This document shows, piece after piece, positions 7,357 through 15,674 of a stretch of DNA of 46,200 nt. The position numbers were made by a program, and so were the translations under genes. Position 1 is the stretch's first letter, and each line of letters opens with the position of its first letter. Source of the stretch: Bacillota bacterium (GTDB lineage Bacteria > Bacillota > Bacilli > Desulfuribacillales > Desulfuribacillaceae). The notes under the pieces were generated by a model, which saw only the letters and a list, made by a program, of their open reading frames with translations, was not told where the DNA came from and did not search any database. The stretch covers positions 1-46,200 of the forward strand of contig JAEWFW010000031.1 of NCBI GenBank assembly GCA_023388635.1, read 5' to 3'.

Positions 7357-8847
7357 TTACGGTATTGGATATCCTTTAAACACCGCATCGATATACACAC
7401 TCGGGCTCAGAAGTTCTCCCACTGCCTGTTCAACATATACGTACAGTCCTTCGGCTCCCAGCCCCAATAGAACTGTCAGTACTGTTAAACACGTAATTGG
7501 TATAATGACACCTCTCGTCGTTCCTTGTTCCTCTTCTGTAGACAAATACGTCTCTCCCCAAAATCCGTTCAAAAATATCTTCATTACCGAATATAAGACC
7601 ATCAAGCTAGTAATCAGACCGATTGCCCCCAACCAATACTGCGTCGACTCAAACGTCCCCTGTGTGACAAAAATCTTGCCGATAAACCCGCTGAGCGGCG
7701 GAATTCCCGACAGCGATAATGCTCCAATAAAAAACATCCACCCCAGATACGGATGATTATGAATCAACCCGCTCATCTCTCGCAACTTTGTCGTACCAGT
7801 GAGCGAAATCATCACACCGCCGGCTAAGAAAATAAGCGCTTTGACAATCATATCATGCATCAAATAATAAATGGATCCGAGCATCCCCGCTTCCGTCATC
7901 GTCGCAATGCCCGCTACGATAAATCCGACTCCGACGACGACATTATACGTGAGAATTTTCTTGATATCCCAGTAGGCGACGGCTCCCAGTGCGCCCAGCA
8001 TCATCGTCACTCCCGCCATAATCGCCAGAATCATATGAGTAATCTCCGGCTGATGGTAAAAGATCAGTGTGAACATGCGAATCAGCGCATAAATTCCCAC
8101 CTTTGTGAGCAGTGCGGCGAATACGGCAGAAACCGCCGTAGGCGGCGCGCTATACGAGCCTGGCAGCCAGAAAAACAGAAATAATGCCGCTTTCAAGCTG
8201 AATACGATCATGAACAGCAAGGCAACCGTAGTCATAAGTCCGCCTTGTCCCAATTCTGCCACCCTCACCGAAAGATGCGCCATATTGACAGTACCCGCCA
8301 TTCCATAGAGGAACGCTATTGCCACTAAGAACAGTGTCGATGAAATGACATTGATCAGAATATATTTGACAGATTCACGCAATTGAATTTTCGTACCGCC
8401 TAATGTTATTAAGAAATACGAAGCAATTAACATGACTTCGAAACAGACGAATAAATTGAACAGGTCTCCCGTAATAAACGAGCCGTTGACGCCGACCAAT
8501 AATAACAAAAAACTCGGATAGAAATAGTGCAATTCCCGTCCTTCGCCAATCGAATAAAAAGCAAATATTAAACAAGCAAGACCGACGATACTCGTCGTCA
8601 ATAGCAGCAGTGCCGACAGCATATCGACAACCATTGAAATGCCGAACGGAGGCTGCCAGCCACCCATATGCAAAACCTGTATCCCCGACGAAGCCACTTG
8701 ATTGACCAGAAACGCCGCCGTAACGCCCGTCGCAAGAATAGCAGCCAGACTGAGAAATCGTTGCAATACTACATATTTTCTAAAAATAATCATGATTATT
8801 GCCGCAATCAGAGGTATGATAATCGGTAAGATAACAATATTATTCAT
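7357..8847 (-). CDS. mrpD: Mrp Na+/H+ antiporter subunit D (proton-pumping type)
   Basis: 496-residue, about 14-helix membrane protein homologous to NuoM/NuoN of complex I. The conserved glutamate is seen in NLFVCFEVMLIASYFLI, with the lysines in LKAALFLFFWLPGSY and the VGIYALIRMF helix that form the proton path in this family. Length is normal. AAGGAG lies upstream of ATG 8847. The start overlaps the mrpC end by eight bases, indicating coupled translation. Confidence 0.97.
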   Translation of the reverse strand: MNNIVILPIIIPLIAAIIMIIFRKYVVLQRFLSLAAILATGVTAAFLVNQVASSGIQVLHMGGWQPPFGISMVVDMLSALLLLTTSIVGLACLIFAFYSIGEGRELHYFYPSFLLLLVGVNGSFITGDLFNLFVCFEVMLIASYFLITLGGTKIQLRESVKYILINVISSTLFLVAIAFLYGMAGTVNMAHLSVRVAELGQGGLMTTVALLFMIVFSLKAALFLFFWLPGSYSAPPTAVSAVFAALLTKVGIYALIRMFTLIFYHQPEITHMILAIMAGVTMMLGALGAVAYWDIKKILTYNVVVGVGFIVAGIATMTEAGMLGSIYYLMHDMIVKALIFLAGGVMISLTGTTKLREMSGLIHNHPYLGWMFFIGALSLSGIPPLSGFIGKIFVTQGTFESTQYWLGAIGLITSLMVLYSVMKIFLNGFWGETYLSTEEEQGTTRGVIIPITCLTVLTVLLGLGAEGLYVYVEQAVGELLSPSVYIDAVFKGYPIP

Positions 8848-9178
8848 CGGCAGGACTCCTTAATATCTCTATATCGTCATTCCCAATTTCTTGATTATTC
8901 CGATACGCCAGAACGAGCAAAAACGCAGTGACCGCGAAATTAATTACAATTGCCGTCAGGATCAGTGCTTGAGGTATAGGATCCGTGTAACTTCCATTGC
9001 CTGTGCCTAGCAGCGGCGCATCGCCTTTTTTCAATCCGCCCATCGTTAAAATCAATAAATTTACAGCGTGGCTCAAAATCGATGACCCTAAAATAATTCT
9101 CAGTAGACTTTTACTTAAAACCATATACGTGCCAATTGAAAACAAGATCCCAACTAAGATCGTCATCAGCGTCTCCAT
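8840..9178 (-). CDS. mrpC: Mrp Na+/H+ antiporter subunit C (NuoK-like)
   Basis: 112-residue three-helix protein homologous to NuoK. The sequence IILGSSILSHAVNLLILTMGG and the later DPIPQALILTAIVINFAVTA segment (given here as family landmarks DPIPQALILTAIVI) are typical of MrpC. It starts one base after the mrpB stop. The carboxyl tail is soluble and acidic. Confidence 0.96.
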   Translation of the reverse strand: METLMTILVGILFSIGTYMVLSKSLLRIILGSSILSHAVNLLILTMGGLKKGDAPLLGTGNGSYTDPIPQALILTAIVINFAVTAFLLVLAYRNNQEIGNDDIEILRSPADE

Positions 9179-9179
9179 C

Positions 9180-9608
9180 TTATCTCACTTCCTCACTTAT
9201 ACCTAGAATAATCGTCATTGCCGTACCGATAACAGCCAATGAAACCCCAATATCGAAAATTACCGAAGTTGCCAATTCTACTTCCCCAAACAGCGGAAGC
9301 TTTGCATAAATGTACGATTGGCTAAGAAAAGGAAGATCAAATAGCAAGGAGCCTACCCCGGTGAAAACCGCCATCAAAATGCCGATACCCGCCACCACTT
9401 TGAAGTCAACCGGGATTATTTGCTGAGCCGTCTCAATGTCAAATGCCATATACAGCAAAACGAGTGCCGATGTCGTTACTAGACCGCCAATAAAACCGCC
9501 CCCGGGATTATGGTGACCGGCAAGGAATAGATGCACAGAGAATGTCACAATAATAAAAATTGCAACTTTTGTCACGCAGTGTAAAATCACATCGTTCGGT
9601 GTCCTCAT
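9180..9608 (-). CDS. mrpB: Mrp Na+/H+ antiporter subunit B
   Basis: 142-residue MnhB-family membrane protein with four predicted helices and the conserved HNPGGGFIGGL motif (residues about 30-40). ATG overlaps the TGA stop of mrpA (ATGA), a standard coupled arrangement. The matching C-terminal domain of MrpA carries an MrpB-related fold, so the two probably pack together in the complex (structural knowledge of the family). Confidence 0.96.
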   Translation of the reverse strand: MRTPNDVILHCVTKVAIFIIVTFSVHLFLAGHHNPGGGFIGGLVTTSALVLLYMAFDIETAQQIIPVDFKVVAGIGILMAVFTGVGSLLFDLPFLSQSYIYAKLPLFGEVELATSVIFDIGVSLAVIGTAMTIILGISEEVR

Positions 9609-12010
9609 CCTAAATCCCTCTCATTCGCGCGAAGTTTTATCAATGAATATACCGCCAGCCCTGCTGTAAATAGTACGACAATTTCCAGCATCGTATCAAA
9701 ACCTCTAAAATCGACAAGAATCGCATTGACCATGTTCTTAGCGCCGGCAAGTTCATACGAATCTTCAAAGAAATACGAAATCGGTTTTAGCATGCCTTTT
9801 CCCTGAACAGACAGCGCAATAAGGGTAACCGTCAGACCGACTCCGATCGAAACGATCAAATTCACAAGATTAAACCGCCTACTGCTTACCACTTGACGGA
9901 TTTCCGGCAAATAGCAGAAGCACAGCAAAAACAGTACCGTCGTAGCCGTTTCAACGACTAATTGTGTCAATGACAAATCAGGCGCCCTCAATATGACGAA
10001 AAACATCGCCACCAGATAACCTAATGCGCCAATTGATAGGATTGAATTCAATCGTTTATATGAAACCAACACCGCTACTGCTGCTGCCAATACGGCGGCG
10101 AGCAAAATTCCTTCGAACACAGTAACTGCTGAATTATTCGATGGATCGAAAACAAAGCCGCCCAACAGCCACAAAGATCCTCCCAACAATATGACAAAAA
10201 ATGAGAATATATACAGCAGATAATCTCTGCTAAAGCCAGTCATATACGAAGAGGTTACACGCTTAGATACACTCTCTAATTTTTCTATCCCTTGGTGATA
10301 TAAGAAATTAGGAGAAATTTTCTCTGGAATAAAGCGGTACAACCACATCCAGTAACGCATACCTTTAAACAGCAACACGCCCACGGCAATAACTCCCAGT
10401 GTCATAAATAACTCCGTCGTAAATCCATGCCATGGCTGTATATGGATGTCCAATCCACCGACATCGGCATATCCGGGCATCACCGCTACAAACGCCGGCT
10501 GCAACAGATACTTTGAAAGTACCTCCGGAAAGAAGAAACTTACCACCACAAGTGTCGCCAATATCATTGGTGATATCAACATGCCCAACGGAGCTTCATG
10601 AACCTCTTTGTCAAACTTTTGCTGTTTGCGTTTTCCCACAAAGGTTTTAAATACCAAAATCATACAATAAACGAACGTGAACACACTCGCTATCCAAGCG
10701 ACGACGAGAAACACGATGCCGAATGTATCCATGCCGAAAATTGGCAATTTTGCTGCACTTAAAACCCCTGTGAAAAACATCTCTTTACTCAAAAATCCAT
10801 TAAACGGCGGCAAGCCCGCCATCGAAAAACTTCCGATAATCGCCAATGTGAACGATACCGGCATAATACTCATCAGACCGCCTAATTTGCGTATATCGCG
10901 CGTACCTGTCTCATGGTCGATAATCCCAACTACCATAAACAAGCATCCTTTAAATGTCGCATGATTTACCAGATGGAACAGCGCCGCAAAGACCGCCACG
11001 GCGAAGAAATCTGTTTGATCACTATATCCGAAATACAAGCTGGCAGATCCCAAACCGAGCAGGCACATAATCAGCCCCAATTGACTGATCGTCGAGTACG
11101 CCAGAAGCGCTTTTAAATCCGTCTGTCTGACTGCCGTAACAGAGCCGACGATTAATGTGATCAGACCGACAATTGAAATACACCAAAACCACACCGAACT
11201 TCCTCCGAAAACCGCCGTAAAGCGCGCTACGAGATAAATACCCGCTTTGACCATCGTAGCAGAATGCAAGTACGAACTGACCGGTGTCGGAGCTTCCATC
11301 GCATCCGGCAGCCAAATATGGAAAGGAAATTGTGCCGATTTGGCAAACGCCCCTATCAAAATCAAGATCATCGCCGGTACAAACAATTCACTCTGGGCAA
11401 TCATGCCCGCCTGGTTGATCATTTCACGAATGCTATACGTCTCTGCCGTGAGCGCCAACATAATCAGCCCTGCTAACATCGCCAGCCCACCGGCAACCGT
11501 AATCAACAGCGCTTTCTGTGCCCCGGCACGCGATTGTTTACGTTGGTACCAATATGCAATCAGCAAAAAAGAGGATATACTCGTCAATTCCCAGAATACA
11601 TATAGTACGAGCACGTTGTCAGAAACGATCACACCGAGCATTGCCCCCATAAAAATTAATAGATACGTATAGAAATTATGCAGTGCTTCACGCTCTTTCG
11701 ACATATAAAAGATAGAGTATAAAATAACCAAAGCACCAATTCCCGTAATTAATAAACCAAATATAAGTCCCAGACCGTCTAAATATATGTTAAAATTAAT
11801 GCCGAGAGACGGTATCCATGCTGCGACATCGGAAAAAGTGCTGCCGCCGGCAATCGCAGGGATATATTGCAAAAAATACAGGAATAATAGTACCGGCACC
11901 GTTAAGACAAACCAGCCCGCGTGAATTCTCGATTTAAGCATTCTATGGGCTATCGGTACCAAAGCTGCAAATAAAAATGGCAATAAAATCATAACATGTA
12001 ACCAATCCAA
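9605..12010 (-). CDS. mrpA: Mrp Na+/H+ antiporter subunit A (NuoL-like)
   Basis: 801-residue polytopic membrane protein, the largest Mrp subunit, combining a NuoL-like antiporter domain with C-terminal MbhD/MbhE-like helices. Landmarks: VLYVFWELTSISSFLLI with its essential glutamate, PDAMEAPTPVSSYLHSATM followed by VKAGIYLVAR with its lysine, and TDLKALLAYSTISQLG. Length matches Bacillus MrpA. The start is TTG with AAAGGGGG seven bases upstream. It is the first gene of the complete mrpABCDEFG operon, which extrudes Na+ in exchange for H+ and supports pH homeostasis, Na+ resistance and sometimes sporulation. Confidence 0.97.
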   Translation of the reverse strand: MDWLHVMILLPFLFAALVPIAHRMLKSRIHAGWFVLTVPVLLFLYFLQYIPAIAGGSTFSDVAAWIPSLGINFNIYLDGLGLIFGLLITGIGALVILYSIFYMSKEREALHNFYTYLLIFMGAMLGVIVSDNVLVLYVFWELTSISSFLLIAYWYQRKQSRAGAQKALLITVAGGLAMLAGLIMLALTAETYSIREMINQAGMIAQSELFVPAMILILIGAFAKSAQFPFHIWLPDAMEAPTPVSSYLHSATMVKAGIYLVARFTAVFGGSSVWFWCISIVGLITLIVGSVTAVRQTDLKALLAYSTISQLGLIMCLLGLGSASLYFGYSDQTDFFAVAVFAALFHLVNHATFKGCLFMVVGIIDHETGTRDIRKLGGLMSIMPVSFTLAIIGSFSMAGLPPFNGFLSKEMFFTGVLSAAKLPIFGMDTFGIVFLVVAWIASVFTFVYCMILVFKTFVGKRKQQKFDKEVHEAPLGMLISPMILATLVVVSFFFPEVLSKYLLQPAFVAVMPGYADVGGLDIHIQPWHGFTTELFMTLGVIAVGVLLFKGMRYWMWLYRFIPEKISPNFLYHQGIEKLESVSKRVTSSYMTGFSRDYLLYIFSFFVILLGGSLWLLGGFVFDPSNNSAVTVFEGILLAAVLAAAVAVLVSYKRLNSILSIGALGYLVAMFFVILRAPDLSLTQLVVETATTVLFLLCFCYLPEIRQVVSSRRFNLVNLIVSIGVGLTVTLIALSVQGKGMLKPISYFFEDSYELAGAKNMVNAILVDFRGFDTMLEIVVLFTAGLAVYSLIKLRANERDLG

Positions 12011-12043
12011 AAATATGCCCCCTTTACAAATTGAAAAACGTAT

Positions 12044-12072
12044 TTTAAATTGACATCATATTGACAGTCCAA
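12044..12072 (-). promoter_or_regulatory. Candidate promoter of the mrp operon
   Basis: Read on minus: TTGGAC (12067-12072), 17-base spacer, TTTAAA (12044-12049). It is back to back with the promoter of the Usp-like gene, sharing the -35 area. Two ATTGACA copies at 12049-12055 and 12060-12066, 11 bases apart, lie within both promoters. Confidence 0.45.
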
Positions 12073-12090
12073 AGTTGAATGAGCTATAGT
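12061..12090 (+). promoter_or_regulatory. Sigma-A promoter of the Usp/KdpD-like gene
   Basis: TTGACA (12061-12066), 18-base spacer, TATAGT (12085-12090). Its -35 hexamer is the second half of the TGACA-N6-TGACA direct repeat at 12051-12066. Confidence 0.7.
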
Positions 12091-12153
12091 CATTAATAGT
12101 TTTAAATGATATAGATGACAAACTCAAATCTATTTTTATGAGGTGAATATATT

Positions 12154-12855
12154 ATGGATAATATCATGGGACAACCGGATGAGAGCATACTCGTCTGTGT
12201 ATACTATGGTCCTAACGGAGAACGACTCATTCGACGCGGCGGCAAATTGGCAAAATTGCTGAAATGCCCTTTATACATTTTGACAGTGGATGCCAAACCA
12301 TACGATGAGCTCGACGTCGAAAAAACCGGCTACATCGACCAATGGAAACAAATGGCGGAGGAATATGGAGCTACAGAATTCATCATCAAAACAGATGAAA
12401 AGCGCTCGGCAACAAAAGTAATCGCTGAAGTTGCCAGAGAAAAGCACATTACACAAATCATCTTAGGGCAAACGGCAAAAAGCCGCTGGGAAGAAATTGC
12501 CAAAGGCTCAATTATCAACATCCTGCTGCGTGAAATCCCGTTTATCGACTTGCACATTATCTCTGTCTCGCGTCGCCTGAATTCAGAGGAGAACCACTTT
12601 GAAAAAGGTGTCCGTGCTTACCTTATACAAGAGGATGAAAAATACCGGCTCTGTTTTAATCACGCCAAAGGTACAATTTATGAAGGACTGTTCTTCAAAG
12701 AAATTGGAACCGATTTTAATAACGGCGTTTTTAAATTTATGAAAGACGGGGAGACCCTGCACGTACAGGTGATAGATGATTATGTAACATCGCTGACAAA
12801 CATCTCGATCACTGATTCGCTCAAATCATCTTCCGAGTCAGAAGAAGACTTATAA
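12154..12855 (+). CDS. Universal stress protein/KdpD-like sensory protein next to mrp
   Basis: 233 residues. Residues 9-135 match the nucleotide-binding alpha/beta domain seen in UspA and in the Usp region of the K+ sensor KdpD (ILVCVYYGPNGERLIRRG, then VAREKHITQIILGQTAKSRWEE, which resembles the G-x2-G type loop of that family). Residues 135-233 form a second domain rich in acidic and aromatic residues that I do not recognise. It has no kinase domain or membrane segment. It is divergent from the mrp operon with overlapping promoters, so a role in cation or c-di-AMP sensing coupled to Mrp is an inference. AGGTG precedes ATG. Confidence 0.8.
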   Translation: MDNIMGQPDESILVCVYYGPNGERLIRRGGKLAKLLKCPLYILTVDAKPYDELDVEKTGYIDQWKQMAEEYGATEFIIKTDEKRSATKVIAEVAREKHITQIILGQTAKSRWEEIAKGSIINILLREIPFIDLHIISVSRRLNSEENHFEKGVRAYLIQEDEKYRLCFNHAKGTIYEGLFFKEIGTDFNNGVFKFMKDGETLHVQVIDDYVTSLTNISITDSLKSSSESEEDL

Positions 12856-12869
12856 TTGCTGATACCACG

Positions 12870-12901
12870 AAGGGCACTGATAAAAAGCGGTGCCTTTTTT
12901 T
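12870..12901 (+). terminator. Terminator of the Usp/KdpD-like gene
   Basis: AAGGGCAC (12870-12877) pairs with GTGCCTTT (12890-12897), with one G-U pair, followed by a run of T. Confidence 0.85.
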
Positions 12902-13029
12902 GCTAGACTAAAAACTGAATAAATCTCCGCATACGTTACATAAATACATCTTAACATAAAATTAAGTAACATTCTATATTTTTATTATTATTTCCTATTC
13001 TGCAAAACTACATGCGAGGTCCATCTACA

Positions 13030-13758
13030 ATGAATGAATCCTTTAGAAATACGGCGCAGTTTGATTATTATTTAACGCGAAAAAAACACAAGAAAAACAT
13101 CACCATATCGATTGCCAACGACGGAAGCATCAAAGTTTCCGCCCCGCTGCACGCGTCATTACAAGAACTTGATGCACTCCTATTGAAGAAAGCGGCATGG
13201 ATCGACAAACATTTGACGGAAATCAAACGCAGGCCGGCTCCGTCTGTCAATCTATATGCGGCAAGCACTGTTGTGCCCTACCTGGGTGCACAATATCCCG
13301 TAATCTTTTCCGCAACACATACAAAGTCGTGCCAAATCACTTTGATCGACGGAGCGTTTCATATCAAAATACCCGATAACTACACTGCCGAAGAGCGGAC
13401 GGCAAGTATCCCACGCTTATTTAAGCATTGGTATATACAACAAGGACACACTCTATTACAAGAGATTCTGCCGAGATTCACAAATGAAATTGGGCAAACG
13501 CCGCAGAAGGTCGTCTTTAAAGAGCAGAAACGCCGTTGGGGATCTTGTAGCCGCAAAGGAAATATCTATTTAAATTGGCGCTTGATGATGGCTCCATTGC
13601 CAATTATAGAGTATGTGCTCGTCCATGAATTAGCGCACTTAATCCACTTTGACCATTCGAAATCTTTCTGGTCACTCGTCGAGACGATCCAGCCCGATTA
13701 TCGCCAGAGATTAGCTTGGCTAAAAGAACACGGTACATGGCTGTCAAATTGGCAATAA
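13030..13758 (+). CDS. YgjP-type zinc metallopeptidase (DUF45)
   Basis: 242-residue cytoplasmic protein of the YgjP/M48-like WLM family. The zinc motif HELAH sits in EYVLVHELAHLIHFDHSKSFW (written here as VLVHELAHLIHFDHSKSFW), with the third ligand in HSKSFW, and the upstream motif KRRWGSCSRKGNIYLNWRL (RRWGSCS, LNWRL) is diagnostic. The start at 13030 is chosen because GAGGT sits nine bases upstream; an ATG at 13012 has no site. In other genomes these genes often sit beside restriction systems, but here it is alone. Substrate unknown. Confidence 0.9.
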   Translation: MNESFRNTAQFDYYLTRKKHKKNITISIANDGSIKVSAPLHASLQELDALLLKKAAWIDKHLTEIKRRPAPSVNLYAASTVVPYLGAQYPVIFSATHTKSCQITLIDGAFHIKIPDNYTAEERTASIPRLFKHWYIQQGHTLLQEILPRFTNEIGQTPQKVVFKEQKRRWGSCSRKGNIYLNWRLMMAPLPIIEYVLVHELAHLIHFDHSKSFWSLVETIQPDYRQRLAWLKEHGTWLSNWQ

Positions 13759-13858
13759 GAACTTTGCCAAACTTGCTTCAAAAAATTTTAAAAATCATAT
13801 ATAATAAGAACTATCTGCTTGATAGCAGGATTGTTAAGGAAAGGATACACGATTAAAC

Positions 13859-15415
13859 ATGAGTATTTTGACAGTAAAAAATGTGAGTCACGGATTCGGT
13901 GACCGTGCTATATTCAACGACGTTTCATTTCGATTGCTCAAAGGCGAGCATATCGGACTGATCGGCGCCAATGGTGAGGGCAAATCGACATTTATGAATA
14001 TCTTGACAGGTAGCCTTGAACCTGACCAGGGAAACATCGAATGGTCTAAGCGCGTGCGTGTCGGCTACCTCGACCAGCACACGAAATTAGAGCAAGGGAT
14101 GACGATGCGCGATGTACTGCGTGGTGCTTTTCAATATTTATTCGATTTGGAAGCTGAGATGAATGCACTATGCGAAAACATGGCGACAGCATCTCCTGAT
14201 GAACTGGAACGAATGTTGGAAGACATGGGGAATATTCAAGAAATCCTCACTACCAATGACTTCTATGTTATCGACGCGAAAATCGAAGAAATTGCGCGGG
14301 CACTGGGTCTAAGCAGCATCGGACTTGACCGCGATGTCCAAGATTTAAGCGGTGGACAGCGGACAAAAGTGCTGTTAGCAAAATTGCTGTTGGAAAAACC
14401 CGATATCCTTTTGCTAGACGAGCCGACAAACTATCTCGATGAGCAGCATATCGAATGGTTAAGACGTTATTTACAGGAATATGAGAATGCATTTATTTTG
14501 ATTTCCCACGATATCCCGTTCCTGAACAGCGTCATCAATTTGATCTACCATATGGAACATCAAAAGCTGGATCGCTATGTCGGCGATTATGACGATTTTA
14601 TGCGCATCTATGAAATTAAAAAGCAACAACTGACATCCGCTTATAAAAAACAGCAGCAAGAAATTTCCGAATTGAAAGATTTCGTCGCTAGAAACAAAGC
14701 CCGAGTCTCTACGAGAAATATGGCAATGTCACGGCAGAAAAAGCTAGATAATATGGAAATCATCGAGATGGCGCGTGAGAAGCCGAAACCGGTCTTTAAT
14801 TTCTTGGAGTCACGTACTTCCGGTAAAATACTGTTTCAGACGGAAAATCTCATCATCGGCTACGATACACCGCTGTCCCGCCCATTGAACTTGTCGATGG
14901 AACGCGGGCAGAAAATCGCATTAATCGGTGCCAACGGATTGGGGAAAACGACGCTACTACGCAGTATTATCGGTGAAATTCCCGCTTACAGCGGCAAAGC
15001 AGAGCTTGGCGATTATCTGTATCTCGGTTACTTCCAACAGGAAATGAAGGAAGCCAATTACAATACTTGCATTGAAGAAGTGTGGAAGGAATTCCCCGCC
15101 CTTGATCAGCGCGAAATCCGTGCTGCCCTTGCTAAGTGTGGTCTGACGACGAAACACATCGAGAGCAAGATCGTCGTCCTGAGCGGTGGAGAGCAGGCAA
15201 AAGTGCGCCTATGTAAACTGATCAATAAAGAAACCAATTTCTTGATCCTTGACGAGCCTACGAATCACCTGGACGTCGATGCGAAAGCAGAACTCAAGCG
15301 TGCCCTGAAAGCCTATAAAGGGAGCATACTATTGATTTGCCACGAACCTGAATTCTATCAGGATGTCGTGACAGATGTGTGGAATTGCGAAGATTGGACG
15401 ACGAAAATCGTTTAA
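13859..15415 (+). CDS. yfmM: ABC-F family ATPase, YfmM-like
   Basis: 518-residue cytoplasmic ABC-F protein with two ATPase domains and no membrane segment. First domain: GANGEGKST, LSGGQ, LLLDEPTNYLD. Second domain: GANGLGKTT, LSGGE, LILDEPTNHLD. Between them is a charged inter-domain linker (about residues 240-320, RNKARVSTRNMAMSRQKK). Length and opening residues resemble Bacillus YfmM. ABC-F proteins bind the ribosomal E-site and relieve stalled translation; some give antibiotic resistance. The leader has a TATAAT at 13800-13805 and a short hairpin (CTATC-TGCTT-GATAG, 13811-13825). Weak coupling with the next small gene is likely. Confidence 0.93.
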   Translation: MSILTVKNVSHGFGDRAIFNDVSFRLLKGEHIGLIGANGEGKSTFMNILTGSLEPDQGNIEWSKRVRVGYLDQHTKLEQGMTMRDVLRGAFQYLFDLEAEMNALCENMATASPDELERMLEDMGNIQEILTTNDFYVIDAKIEEIARALGLSSIGLDRDVQDLSGGQRTKVLLAKLLLEKPDILLLDEPTNYLDEQHIEWLRRYLQEYENAFILISHDIPFLNSVINLIYHMEHQKLDRYVGDYDDFMRIYEIKKQQLTSAYKKQQQEISELKDFVARNKARVSTRNMAMSRQKKLDNMEIIEMAREKPKPVFNFLESRTSGKILFQTENLIIGYDTPLSRPLNLSMERGQKIALIGANGLGKTTLLRSIIGEIPAYSGKAELGDYLYLGYFQQEMKEANYNTCIEEVWKEFPALDQREIRAALAKCGLTTKHIESKIVVLSGGEQAKVRLCKLINKETNFLILDEPTNHLDVDAKAELKRALKAYKGSILLICHEPEFYQDVVTDVWNCEDWTTKIV

Positions 15416-15466
15416 TTGTCTAACAACCACATTCGTTATGAGCAATTTAAAAGAGGAGTGATATAG

Positions 15467-15640
15467 ATGTCTGATACACAGAAAAAAGTAAGTCTTAAAG
15501 ACGCCATTAAACAAAAGCTGGCGGAAAAGCAACAGCAACAACCAAAGGGCTCAGCTGTAGAAAATTCGCAGTCAATGAAAAAAATGACTAGTCAGCAAAC
15601 AAAAAAGAACATGTTACAACGCAGAAAAATGGGCGGTTAA
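15467..15640 (+). CDS. Small basic protein of unknown function (57 residues)
   Basis: Short open frame of 57 codons starting MSDTQKKVSLKDAI and ending LQRRKMGG, with an excellent site (AAGAGGAGTG, 8 bases before ATG). Composition is dominated by K, Q, M and S with no hydrophobic helix, so it is probably soluble and nucleic-acid or ribosome associated (inference). It lies 51 bases after the ABC-F gene and its TAA stop is the loop of the terminator, so the gene defines the end of that transcript. I do not recognise the family. Confidence 0.75.
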   Translation: MSDTQKKVSLKDAIKQKLAEKQQQQPKGSAVENSQSMKKMTSQQTKKNMLQRRKMGG

Positions 15641-15656
15641 CCGCCCATTTTCATTT
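15626..15656. terminator. Bidirectional terminator, perfect 26-base palindrome
   Basis: Positions 15626-15651 form a perfect inverted repeat (arms AAAATGGGCGGTT/AACCGCCCATTTT) with T-runs on both strands. It closes the yfmM transcript on plus and the gsh transcript on minus. The stop codon of the 57-residue gene lies inside it. Confidence 0.9.
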
Positions 15657-15674
15657 TGTCAAAATCCTGCTTTT

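Noticed and set aside
5618..12010. Prophage or genomic island boundary suggested by the recombinase
   Set aside because: No phage genes, tRNA target or att repeats; the neighbouring mrp operon is ordinary chromosome.
13811..13825. Antibiotic-responsive attenuator before the ABC-F gene
   Set aside because: The hairpin has only five pairs, lacks a T-run and no leader peptide is visible.
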